A DNA stretch of 32,009 nucleotides from Kiritimatiellia bacterium (GTDB taxonomy: Bacteria; Verrucomicrobiota; Kiritimatiellia; RFP12; UBA1067). Where the stretch lies: NCBI GenBank assembly GCA_017454745.1, contig JAFTCL010000061.1, positions 1 through 32,009 on the forward strand, given 5' to 3'. Of this stretch, positions 8,954-16,445 are shown in pieces. Numbering within the stretch: the stretch's first letter is position 1; each line of letters opens with the position of its first letter. Under the pieces are notes generated by a model that saw nothing but the letters and a program-made list of their open reading frames with translations, did not search any database and was not told the DNA's origin. Both the position numbers and the translations under genes were made by a program.

Positions 8954-9784
8954 ATGCCGTTCAAGGAATTTTTCGAACTGCCGTTTCTGCGCAACGCCTG
9001 CCTTGCCGCATTGTTGGCGGCGGTCGCCGCCGGCCCGGTCGGCAGCATCGTGGTGGTGCGCCGGTCAACCTACCTCGCCGGGGCGGTATCGCACAGCGTA
9101 TTGGCCGGAATCGGACTCTCGCTGCTGCTATCCCGGCGGTTCGACATCCACCTGCTCTCCCCCACCGCCGGGGCAATGACGGTGGCGGTGGTCACGGCAC
9201 TGTTGCTGGCTTGGCTCTCCAACACCCGCAAATTCCGTCCCGACACGGTGTTGAGCGCGGTGTGGACCTGCGGCATGGCGTTGGGGGTGACTTTCGTGGC
9301 GGCCACGCCCGGCTACCAGTCCGATCTGATGGGATATCTCTTCGGTTCCATCCTATTGGTGCCAAATTCCGATTTGGTTTGGATGGCGGTCATGGATCTG
9401 GCGGTGGTGGCTACCGTGACCTTTTGCTACAACAAGCTCCTCGCCATCTCTTTCAACGCGGAACTGGCCGAATTGCGCGGTGTCCGCACCTGGGCCTACG
9501 AAACGGTTTACCATCTACTAACCGCGGTCACCGTGGTGCTGCTGGTGCGGGTGGCGGGAATCGTGCTGGCGGTGGCGCTTTTGACCCTACCCGCCGCCAC
9601 CGCCGGACTCTTAACCCGGCGGCTCAACCGGATGATGGCGGCAGCCGCCGCGCTGGGCGCGGCGTTTTCCCTGGCCGGCATAGCGTTAAGCTACCAGTTC
9701 GACTGCCCGCCCGGTGCCACCATCGTGGAACTGGCCGTGCTAGCCTATCTGCTTACCGCCATGTTCCGCCGGAAAAAACTCTGA
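8954..9784 (+). CDS. ABC-3 family metal transporter permease (ZnuB/MntB-like)
   Basis: A 276-residue inner-membrane permease with about eight hydrophobic segments. The N-terminal part (GSIVVVRRSTYLAGAVSHSVLAGIG) is the signature of the ABC-3 family that imports zinc, manganese or iron chelates; the central EL.GVRTW segment after ISFNAELAEL also fits. The metal cannot be deduced. The usual partners, an ATPase and a periplasmic binding protein, are absent from the window. The ATG has AGGGAT just upstream and sits 7 bases after tsaC. It is the last gene of the rsxE-tsaC operon; a hairpin follows 13 bases after the stop. Confidence 0.88.
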   Translation: MPFKEFFELPFLRNACLAALLAAVAAGPVGSIVVVRRSTYLAGAVSHSVLAGIGLSLLLSRRFDIHLLSPTAGAMTVAVVTALLLAWLSNTRKFRPDTVLSAVWTCGMALGVTFVAATPGYQSDLMGYLFGSILLVPNSDLVWMAVMDLAVVATVTFCYNKLLAISFNAELAELRGVRTWAYETVYHLLTAVTVVLLVRVAGIVLAVALLTLPAATAGLLTRRLNRMMAAAAALGAAFSLAGIALSYQFDCPPGATIVELAVLAYLLTAMFRRKKL

Positions 9785-9797
9785 TCCATCCGGTCAA

Positions 9798-9815
9798 TGC
9801 GTACTCCAGTACGCA
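9798..9815 (+). terminator. Hairpin after the ABC permease gene
   Basis: TGCGTAC (9798-9804), loop TCCA, then GTACGCA (9809-9815) form a perfect 7-bp stem with a 4-base loop 13 bases after the permease stop. A T-rich run (ATTTTTT) occurs about 20 bases later rather than directly after the stem, so it is not a textbook intrinsic terminator. It could equally be an operator for the pilin promoter downstream. Confidence 0.4.
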
Positions 9816-9864
9816 CCATGCCTACCCCAATATAGATTTTTTGGCAACTTTCGTTAGTTTTTCA

Positions 9865-9894
9865 TTGATTTTATATAGCAATTTTTGGCATAAT
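9865..9894 (+). promoter_or_regulatory. Sigma-70-like promoter candidate for the stand-alone prepilin
   Basis: TTGATT (9865-9870) and CATAAT (9889-9894) are 18 bases apart in an AT-rich stretch that contrasts with the GC-rich genes. A transcript would start very near 9902, giving only a short leader before the ATG at 9913. It overlaps the sigma-54-like site at 9886-9900. Confidence 0.35.
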
Positions 9895-9900
9895 TCTTGC
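9886..9900 (+). promoter_or_regulatory. Sigma-54-like -24/-12 site before the prepilin
   Basis: TTGGCATAATTCTTGC has the invariant GG (9887-9888) and GC (9899-9900) at the exact spacing of sigma-54 promoters, with TGGCA and TTGC blocks matching the consensus. Pilin genes are often RpoN-controlled. Against it, the start point would fall on or just before the ATG at 9913, leaving almost no leader. Confidence 0.35.
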
Positions 9901-9912
9901 GTTTAAAAAGCG

Positions 9913-10716
9913 ATGAATACTCTTTATCAAAAACTTTGCGCGTTACGCGCCGGGGGACGGGGCGGTTTTACCCTGATGGAACTGTTGGTGGTGATGACCA
10001 TCATCGGTCTGTTGACTTCGGTGTTGACGATTTCCGTGCAAGCGTCCTACAAGCAGGCGCGTCAAGCGAACTGCAAATCGAATTTGCGGCAGTTCGGGGT
10101 GGCGCTGTCGATCTACCGCGGCGAGCACGAAAACATCGTCCCGGACTGGATTTCCAACCTGTACCCGGACTATGTGGACGACAAGAGCATGTACGTGTGC
10201 CACTCGGACATCAATTTCGGGAAAGACCGGGCGCGGCCAAAGGCGTTCGTCGACGCCATCTCCGACCAATCGAAGCTGGATTCATCGCCTTTTTACGACA
10301 ACAAGACCAACAGCGACACCACCCGCAACAAGACCATCGAGAATTGCAGCTACTTTTACGAGTTTTCCACCGGCAAGCACGGATGGGGCAAGGACGCGAA
10401 CTGGCCGGACGGCGACTATTCGACCCTGAAGCTGTACAAGTACGCCCAGTTGACCTACGGCGACGTGAACAACAAAGACCGGTCCAAGGAAGGATCGGGA
10501 CAGGTGCTGCCCTACAGCGCCTCCGCCCTCCCGATCATCCGGTGTTACCACCATTGGAAAGACCAGCGGATTTACGGGGTGGCTTACGTGAACCGGGGGT
10601 CTTGGAAAGCCACCAAGCAGTACATCACGCTCAACGTGGCGTACGCCGGGAACGTGTTTGTCGGGCCTCCCTGGTGGGAGGGTACGCTGCGTGCGGGAGA
10701 AACTAGCACCAAGTGA
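9913..10716 (+). CDS. Stand-alone prepilin / pseudopilin with large globular domain
   Basis: A 267-residue protein with a class III prepilin signal: 18 leader residues ending Gly-Gly, cleavage before Phe19, Glu23 at +5, and a hydrophobic helix (FTLMELLVVMTIIGLLTSVL). The remaining domain begins with the alpha-1 continuation (QARQANCKSNLRQFGVALSIY), a pattern common in the large pseudopilin families of Planctomycetes, Lentisphaerae and Kiritimatiellae. It could be a pilus or pseudopilus subunit; which machine it serves is not shown. The ATG is preceded by an A-rich stretch without a strong ribosome binding site. It lies 88 bases upstream of the secretin gene, which has its own promoter candidate, so this gene may be transcribed separately. 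Confidence 0.85.
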   Translation: MNTLYQKLCALRAGGRGGFTLMELLVVMTIIGLLTSVLTISVQASYKQARQANCKSNLRQFGVALSIYRGEHENIVPDWISNLYPDYVDDKSMYVCHSDINFGKDRARPKAFVDAISDQSKLDSSPFYDNKTNSDTTRNKTIENCSYFYEFSTGKHGWGKDANWPDGDYSTLKLYKYAQLTYGDVNNKDRSKEGSGQVLPYSASALPIIRCYHHWKDQRIYGVAYVNRGSWKATKQYITLNVAYAGNVFVGPPWWEGTLRAGETSTK

Positions 10717-10726
10717 CGTTTTTGCA

Positions 10727-10755
10727 TTGGCATTGGCGATGGGATTTGATACCAT
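10727..10755 (+). promoter_or_regulatory. Extended -10 promoter candidate before the secretin operon
   Basis: TTGGCA (10727-10732) and TACCAT (10750-10755) are exactly 17 bases apart, with TG at 10747-10748 making an extended -10 (TGATACCAT). The site lies about 50 bases before the gspD ATG and would let the secretion genes be expressed apart from the prepilin gene. Consensus match only. Confidence 0.4.
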
Positions 10756-10804
10756 AGTGCCGTTTGGGGATTAAGCTACTTGAAACAAATCAAGAGGACA
10801 TCGT

Positions 10805-13039
10805 ATGAAGAAAGCGCGGACCACCGTTTTTAACCGGTTTCCCATTTTGAAATGCACCGCCGCATCGTTGCTGCTGGCGGGATGCACCGCACCCGTTCCC
10901 CCGCCGCCCGCCGCAGTGGCGCCGGCCAAGCCCCGCGCCCCGGAGGTAATCGCAGCCGAACAGCTTTTCGAGCAGGGCAAAACCCAAGAGGCGATTGTCG
11001 CCTGTTGCGACATCGCCCGCAAAAACCCCAGTGCCCGCGGCCTCAGCGATCTGCAGTTGCGCATCACCGACCGGCTGGCCGAAGAGCGGATGCAGACCGC
11101 GAAGAAGCAAAGCGAGTACCTCAACCGGCTGCACACCGCCGACGCCCACAATTACGCCAAGATGCCGGACAGCTACCGCCAGCGCAAGCACGTGATGGGC
11201 GAGACAGGCTCGCTCAAACGCGCCCCCTCGGCCATGCAGCAAATGCTGAAGAAGCCGGTCACGATAGACCTTGAAGGCGCCACCATCAGCACCATCGCCC
11301 AGCAGATCGGCCGGGCGCAGGGCATAAACATCATTACCGACGACGCTTTGGCCTCGCTGGAGCAGCCGCTCACCATCCACGTTGAGAAAACCCCGCTAGA
11401 CGAAGTGCTGGAGTACATCGGGCGTAACATGCAGGTGAACTTCTCGGTCGGCGAGAATGTGATTTGGGTGACCGCCGCCACCGAAGAGGTTCCCGCGCTG
11501 CCGCTGGAGACCCGCATTTACAAGATCCGCAAGGGCATGGTCGGGTCCGAACTCGGCAAATCGCCCCACGGCGAGTCCATCTACAAAGGGCCGCAGGAGC
11601 GCGGCCGCTCCTCCCAAAGCAACAACAACAATAACAACAATAATCAGCAGGAAGAGGGCAAAATCAAGCTGCTGGAGGCGATAGAGCGTTTCGTGCCGCA
11701 ACCGGACGGGGCGGATTTCCTGTTCGACGACAAAGCCCACGTACTAATCGTAAAAAACACCAAGGAAAACCTCTCCCTGACCGAAGACTTAATCGACGCG
11801 CTTGACGTCCGGCCGCTCCAGATCCTGATTGAGGCGCGGTTCGTTACCACCAGCATCTCCGATTTCCACCAGCTGGGTATCGACTGGCTGTTCGACAACC
11901 GCGGTGGCAGCCGTTTCTCCACCGCCAGCTACGGCGACCACACCTTGGCCAGTTCCACCCAGTTCAAGCATGACGCGCTGGTCGGTTCGGTAACCGAGGT
12001 GGCAGCCACTGACGGCAGCGCCTCAGGCGGCTTGAAGTTGGCTTACCAGTTCCTGCTCGGCGACTCCGCGCTCCAGGCCGTGCTGCACGCGCTGGAGCAG
12101 ACCGGCGAAAGCCAGGCCATCGTGGTTCCGCGCATCACGGTCATCAACAACCGCGAAGCCAGCTTCCGAGTGGGCGAGGACCACAACTACTTTGAGGATG
12201 TGGACGCCAACACCACCTCCTCCACCAGCTACAGTTCCAACAACGACCGCAGCATATCGCTCGACTGGGACGAGCCGATGACGCTCGAAACCGGAACCTC
12301 GCTCTCGGTCACCCCCAGTGTCGGCGCCGATCTTTCAACCATCAACCTGATTTTGAGACCGGAAATCAGCGATCTGGTGGACTGGGATTATTTCTCCGCC
12401 GCCGTCTGGTCAACCCAGACCTCCAACAACGATTCTGGGAGCAGCAGCCTTAACGGCTACAATCCCAACCTCCCGCAGATTAAACTCCCCCGCGTCAGCC
12501 GCCAGTACATCGAAACCGAAGCGGTGGTGCACAGCGGCGAGACCGTGGTGCTGGGCGGTCTGATCCGCAACAACAAGAGCCATGACGACAGCCAGACCCC
12601 GTGGCTGGCCAAGATCCCGTACATCGGGAAACTTTTCCAGATGGAGAAGAAAAACTCCACGGTGGAAAACGTGCTGATTTTCGTAACCGCCACCCTGATC
12701 AGCGACATCGGTGAAGAGCTGATCCCGCTGAACGAGTTTGAGCGTTACGGCGAGCCGGTGTCCGACGCCGACAAGGTTCCCGACATTTTGAAGACCGAGG
12801 CGGCGGCCGGCCACTCCACCGCGATACCGGAAGCGCTGCCGGACGCCGGGGCGAACAATAACGCCAACGACGCACCGCTGGCCGACATAGCCCCCGCCCC
12901 GGCCGCGCCAGCCCAAGCCGCAGCCCCGGCGGCCCCGGCTCAGGCCGCTCCTGCGCCAGCGGCTCCCGCCGCCCAAGCGCCGGCACCCGCAGCGCCTGCA
13001 CCGGCTCCTGCGGCACCGGCGGCAAATCCTGGGGCATAA
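10805..13039 (+). CDS. gspD: Lipidated secretin of the T2SS/T4P type (GspD-like)
   Basis: A 744-residue outer-membrane channel protein. The signal ends in a perfect lipobox (LLAGC, Cys27) and Thr follows Cys, which fits outer-membrane lipoproteins, so the secretin may insert without a separate pilotin. Residues 45-105 are helical, TPR-like. Residues 149-225 form an STN/N-type domain. A run of eight Asn (273-280) sits in a loop before another N-type domain (up to about 336). The secretin core then follows, with IVVPRITVINNREASFRVG, the VVLGGL motif near 581-586 and IPYIGKLF before the last strand. Beyond the barrel the protein carries a tail of about 50 residues made almost only of Ala and Pro (about 694-744). 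An AAGAGGA ribosome binding site is 6 bases before the ATG. First gene of the secretion operon. Confidence 0.93.
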   Translation: MKKARTTVFNRFPILKCTAASLLLAGCTAPVPPPPAAVAPAKPRAPEVIAAEQLFEQGKTQEAIVACCDIARKNPSARGLSDLQLRITDRLAEERMQTAKKQSEYLNRLHTADAHNYAKMPDSYRQRKHVMGETGSLKRAPSAMQQMLKKPVTIDLEGATISTIAQQIGRAQGINIITDDALASLEQPLTIHVEKTPLDEVLEYIGRNMQVNFSVGENVIWVTAATEEVPALPLETRIYKIRKGMVGSELGKSPHGESIYKGPQERGRSSQSNNNNNNNNQQEEGKIKLLEAIERFVPQPDGADFLFDDKAHVLIVKNTKENLSLTEDLIDALDVRPLQILIEARFVTTSISDFHQLGIDWLFDNRGGSRFSTASYGDHTLASSTQFKHDALVGSVTEVAATDGSASGGLKLAYQFLLGDSALQAVLHALEQTGESQAIVVPRITVINNREASFRVGEDHNYFEDVDANTTSSTSYSSNNDRSISLDWDEPMTLETGTSLSVTPSVGADLSTINLILRPEISDLVDWDYFSAAVWSTQTSNNDSGSSSLNGYNPNLPQIKLPRVSRQYIETEAVVHSGETVVLGGLIRNNKSHDDSQTPWLAKIPYIGKLFQMEKKNSTVENVLIFVTATLISDIGEELIPLNEFERYGEPVSDADKVPDILKTEAAAGHSTAIPEALPDAGANNNANDAPLADIAPAPAAPAQAAAPAAPAQAAPAPAAPAAQAPAPAAPAPAPAAPAANPGA

Positions 13040-13063
13040 ACCTTTTCCATTACGAACATACCT

Positions 13064-14836
13064 ATGAGTTCCCAAAAAACGACTTTAGCGTTAGACGTCG
13101 GAGCCAGATCAGCAAAGCTGGTTTGGGTGGAGGCGCGTAACGGGGAACCGGTAATCACCCGGGCCGAAACGTTCGCGCTGCCGATGGACGAGGAAGATCC
13201 GCACAAGCTGATTGCGACGTGGATCGATTCACTCGGCGTGTCGAAACATTTCTGCGCGGTAGCCCTGCCCGGATCCCAAACGGTCTTCCAGAGCGGGCGC
13301 ATAATGCCCAACGACCCTCGTTCACCCGAAGAGGTCGCAGCGATGGACATCGCGCAGTTCAGCGAAATGGCCGGCGACGAAATGACCCACGACGTCTTCG
13401 CCTTTGAGCCGCCCTACGAGCCGAACGTGCGCCGTTACATCATGTCGATGGCGCGCCCCCAGGTGATTCAGGAAACGATCCGCGACACTCGGCTCAACCA
13501 CCTCCGCCCGGCCGATCTGATCCCCGCGCCGGTGGCGCTGCACAACGCGGTTGAGCATTGGGCGCCGGAACACGAGCTGCCCTGGTGCTACGTCAGCATC
13601 GGCCACAACCAGACCGAACTGGCGGTGGGCTACAAACTCAGTCTGCTTTTCGCCCGTTCGATCGCCATCGGGGGCAAGAGTTTCACCGATGCCGTGGTGA
13701 ACGCGACCGGGCTTCATCCCGCGCAGGCTGAAGTGCGCAAGCACGGCGACTGCGGGCTGCGCGAAACCGACGCTTGTTTTGAAGAGTTGCGCGGCGTGGC
13801 CGACCGCTGGATTTCGCAGTACAACGCCTGCATGGGCGTTTACCGCAGCCAGTTCCAAGACCGTAAGATGCAGGTGGAAAAGCTGGTGATCTCCGGCGGT
13901 GCCACTCTGCTCAAAGGTTTCAAAGAATACGTGGCGCAAAAGCTGGGCATTCAGGTAATCACCACCGACGAGTTGCGGGCACAATCGGGCAAGCCCGAGG
14001 CCGCCGAAAAGCGTCCCGACGCGCAGTTCGACATCGCTTTTGGACTGGCCGTCACCGCCATGCAACTCGGCACTACCTATCTTTCGTTGCTCCCGGCGGA
14101 GCTTAAAGACGAAGTGGTGTTCCGCCAGAAAAAACCGTGGTGGATCGCCGCGGCGGTGTTTATCTTCGCGGGAATGGCGATTTACTCTGCCACCGGGCTG
14201 CTGCTGATCAAGCGCGACAAGGCGCATCTGGAAGCGGAACAGCAGAAGCTCCGCAAGCTGGAGCAGATCGACAAGCAGATCCAGAACACCCGTTCCTACT
14301 GTTCGCAGATCGTCACCAACTCCGTGCCGTTGTCCGACCTGCTGATGAACGCGCCGCTGGCCCGCGACGTGCTAACGCTGGTCTCTTCCACAGTTGACCC
14401 CAACGACTGGATCACGCTCTTCTGCGACGAAAAGATCTACAATCTCGAAGAGCAGGAACTGGAGGAAGCCATCGCAGCTTCCGCCGGGAAAGCATCCGGG
14501 AAAGGGATGTCGCTCTTCAGGTCGCTCCGCACCAACCCCAAACGCAAAGCCCCGACACTGGCGCCCGCCACCGCCAGCAAGAAAGAGGCGGCGAAGAAAA
14601 AAGAGATTATGGAGCCGTTGCGCTCGGTGTTCATCGTGGAGGGCTACACCCAGAATCCCAGCCTGAAAACGGTAAAAGAGATGATCGAACGGTTGAAAAG
14701 CGCGCCGGAAATAGCGAGGGTGGACCTTCGCAGCGACGACAAGGTTTTGAAGCCGACCGGCATTCCTGACTCGGAAGCCGACAAGATGTCCAACTTCAGC
14801 CGTTTCGTGATTGAAATCGAGGTGAAACGACAATGA
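13064..14836 (+). CDS. PilM-PilN fusion, GspL equivalent
   Basis: A 590-residue inner-membrane protein. Residues 1-350 are an actin-like PilM domain: LALDVGARSAKLVWVE is the phosphate-1 motif, YVSIGHNQTELAV the phosphate-2 motif, and LVISGGATLLKGF the adenosine motif. A single membrane helix follows at about 361-381 (after KKPWW), then a coiled-coil (about 384-415) and a periplasmic region ending in a PilN-like ferredoxin fold (FIVEGYTQNPSLKTVKEMI). T4P systems encode PilM and PilN separately, while T2SS GspL joins equivalent domains in one chain, so this protein takes the GspL position. It should recruit the GspE ATPase to the membrane. A Lys/Ala-rich insertion lies at about 490-520. No strong ribosome binding site precedes the ATG. 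It overlaps the next gene by 4 bases. Confidence 0.85.
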   Translation: MSSQKTTLALDVGARSAKLVWVEARNGEPVITRAETFALPMDEEDPHKLIATWIDSLGVSKHFCAVALPGSQTVFQSGRIMPNDPRSPEEVAAMDIAQFSEMAGDEMTHDVFAFEPPYEPNVRRYIMSMARPQVIQETIRDTRLNHLRPADLIPAPVALHNAVEHWAPEHELPWCYVSIGHNQTELAVGYKLSLLFARSIAIGGKSFTDAVVNATGLHPAQAEVRKHGDCGLRETDACFEELRGVADRWISQYNACMGVYRSQFQDRKMQVEKLVISGGATLLKGFKEYVAQKLGIQVITTDELRAQSGKPEAAEKRPDAQFDIAFGLAVTAMQLGTTYLSLLPAELKDEVVFRQKKPWWIAAAVFIFAGMAIYSATGLLLIKRDKAHLEAEQQKLRKLEQIDKQIQNTRSYCSQIVTNSVPLSDLLMNAPLARDVLTLVSSTVDPNDWITLFCDEKIYNLEEQELEEAIAASAGKASGKGMSLFRSLRTNPKRKAPTLAPATASKKEAAKKKEIMEPLRSVFIVEGYTQNPSLKTVKEMIERLKSAPEIARVDLRSDDKVLKPTGIPDSEADKMSNFSRFVIEIEVKRQ

Positions 14837-15591
14837 ACCTTTCCGCCTTGAATTTTCTTAAGATGGAGCGGATGCAGGTACTGTTCATCCTGCTTTTCAT
14901 CATTATCAGCGCGATTTTAATGGTAAATCTGGTGGTTTTGCCGCAACAAGAGCTGGCGCAACAGAACCGGGATGTCCGCGAAAAGCTAGAGAACCACAAA
15001 TTCGCCAAAATCTCGATGGCAAAAATCCAGGAACTGGCCAAGCAGGAATCCAACAACCTGAAAGATTTGTCCAACGAATGGTCGCGCATCTGCCAGCGGC
15101 TGGAAACCTTCCCCAACGACGCGGCGAGCGCGGGGGCGGAGGTAAACCGCATCGACTACAAAGTCCAGCTGTTTGAGATCCGCGAGCGTCTGCAACAGAA
15201 ATCCGACGAACTGAAGATCAAGCTTATGCCGACCGAGCTGGGTTTGGACAACGACATCGGAAGCGGCGAGGAGATCCGGGTGCGGATGCTCCAGCTCAAG
15301 GCGGTGGAGAAACTGGCCGACCTAACGCTCGACCGGCAGATCCAACGGTTGGTGGAAATCTATCCGCTCGCGCCCGTGGTGCATACCGACAGCAAGAGCC
15401 GCGTGACATTCACCGAATATCCGGTCCGCGTGGAGTGCGACGTTGACTTTGAACACCTCTACACCTTTTTCCAGTCGATTTTCGAGGAGACGCAAGTGTT
15501 TACCTTCCGTAACATCCGCATCGAGTCCGGGCCGACCTTCGACTCCAAACTGCGGGTGAAAGCGGTATTGTCGGCACTGCTGTTCAACTGA
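14833..15591 (+). CDS. PilO/GspM-like bitopic membrane protein
   Basis: A 252-residue protein with a short cytoplasmic N-terminus, one membrane helix at about 16-38 (VLFILLFIIISAILMVNLVV), a long charged coiled-coil (about 40-95) and a C-terminal alpha/beta domain (from about 195, VTFTEYPVRVECDVDFEHLYTF) that fits the PilO/GspM ferredoxin-like fold. Members dimerise with PilN/GspL in the periplasm and link the ATPase to the secretin. The assignment rests on this layout and on its position directly after the PilM-PilN fusion. The ATG overlaps the upstream stop (ATGA), with GAGGTGA placed ideally before it. The middle part (about 120-190) is less conserved and longer than in short GspM proteins. 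Confidence 0.75.
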   Translation: MNLSALNFLKMERMQVLFILLFIIISAILMVNLVVLPQQELAQQNRDVREKLENHKFAKISMAKIQELAKQESNNLKDLSNEWSRICQRLETFPNDAASAGAEVNRIDYKVQLFEIRERLQQKSDELKIKLMPTELGLDNDIGSGEEIRVRMLQLKAVEKLADLTLDRQIQRLVEIYPLAPVVHTDSKSRVTFTEYPVRVECDVDFEHLYTFFQSIFEETQVFTFRNIRIESGPTFDSKLRVKAVLSALLFN

Positions 15592-15609
15592 TAAACCGAG
15601 GAGATTTTT

Positions 15610-16428
15610 ATGGACAAACTTTGGAAATGGGTGATGCGGTTAAACGCCAAACTGATCTGTCTGGCGGCGTTGGCACTTTTTGCCTGCACCGCAGTGTGGT
15701 GCGGTTTGCGCGCGTCGATCCCCCCCACCCCGTTCCCAGAAGGAAGCGGCGACGCCGAGAAAAGCAGGGATCCCATCTCCCTGGGCACGTTAGAGTATGT
15801 CTCCAACCAAGTGTCGGAAGCTGGCGTAGAAGTGCCGGTTGATCCCTTCCGCCCCACGCTCGAAGCGATTTTCACCAACGAGACCCAGCGGGCGGCATTT
15901 CTTGCCGCGCTGAAGAAGGCGCGTGAAGGCGCGGCCGGGCTTAACGGATCCGGCAAAGACGGCAAGACCGACCCCTTCGCCGCGCTGCGCAACAAAAACC
16001 AGGTTCCGGGGCAGACGGTGGGCCCGAACGGGCAACCGATGGTAACCCCCAAAATATCTTTCCTGGGTTTTGTCCAGCGTTCCGACGGCAGCAAAGGCGC
16101 GCTGTTCAACGACTCCACGGGCGACAGTTTCTTCTATGAACCGGGCAAAAAAGTGCACGGCGTGGAGATCACCGACGCCAACAGCAAGTCCGCCAGCATC
16201 AAGTTTCCCGACGGCACCACCAAGGTAATGCCCATCGGCGGGGCGGTTGAATTGGCCGCGGAACCCGCCAAAGCCCCGGCGGCAGGGGCAACCAAAGCGC
16301 AGGCGGCGGGAGCGGCAAAAGCGCCGGCCAAGGCGCAGGTGAAAGGCAAGGACGACGCCAAGGCAAAAGCCAAGCCGGGACAAATCGCCAAAGGCGGCAA
16401 GGCGGTTAAGAAACCAGCCGCGAAGTAG
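15610..16428 (+). CDS. GspC/PilP-like periplasmic bridge protein
   Basis: A 272-residue protein with one N-terminal membrane helix (about 13-34) and a proline-rich linker. A small beta domain at about 148-215 (ISFLGFVQRSDGSKGALF through VHGVEITDANSKSASIKF) fits the homology region of GspC and the PilP domain, which bind the secretin N0 domain. The final 55 residues are nearly all Ala, Lys, Pro and Gly and strongly basic, which is not typical of either family; this tail would lie in the periplasm. Assignment is from layout and position between the PilO-like and GspE genes. GAGGAG at about 15598-15603 is a good ribosome binding site. Confidence 0.65.
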   Translation: MDKLWKWVMRLNAKLICLAALALFACTAVWCGLRASIPPTPFPEGSGDAEKSRDPISLGTLEYVSNQVSEAGVEVPVDPFRPTLEAIFTNETQRAAFLAALKKAREGAAGLNGSGKDGKTDPFAALRNKNQVPGQTVGPNGQPMVTPKISFLGFVQRSDGSKGALFNDSTGDSFFYEPGKKVHGVEITDANSKSASIKFPDGTTKVMPIGGAVELAAEPAKAPAAGATKAQAAGAAKAPAKAQVKGKDDAKAKAKPGQIAKGGKAVKKPAAK

Positions 16429-16445
16429 AAGGATCTTTGTTCCAC

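Noticed and set aside
13322..14227. 301-codon minus-strand frame inside the PilM-PilN gene
   Set aside because: No recognisable motif, His/Arg/Gly-rich translation typical of antisense frames in GC-rich genes, and no ribosome binding site.
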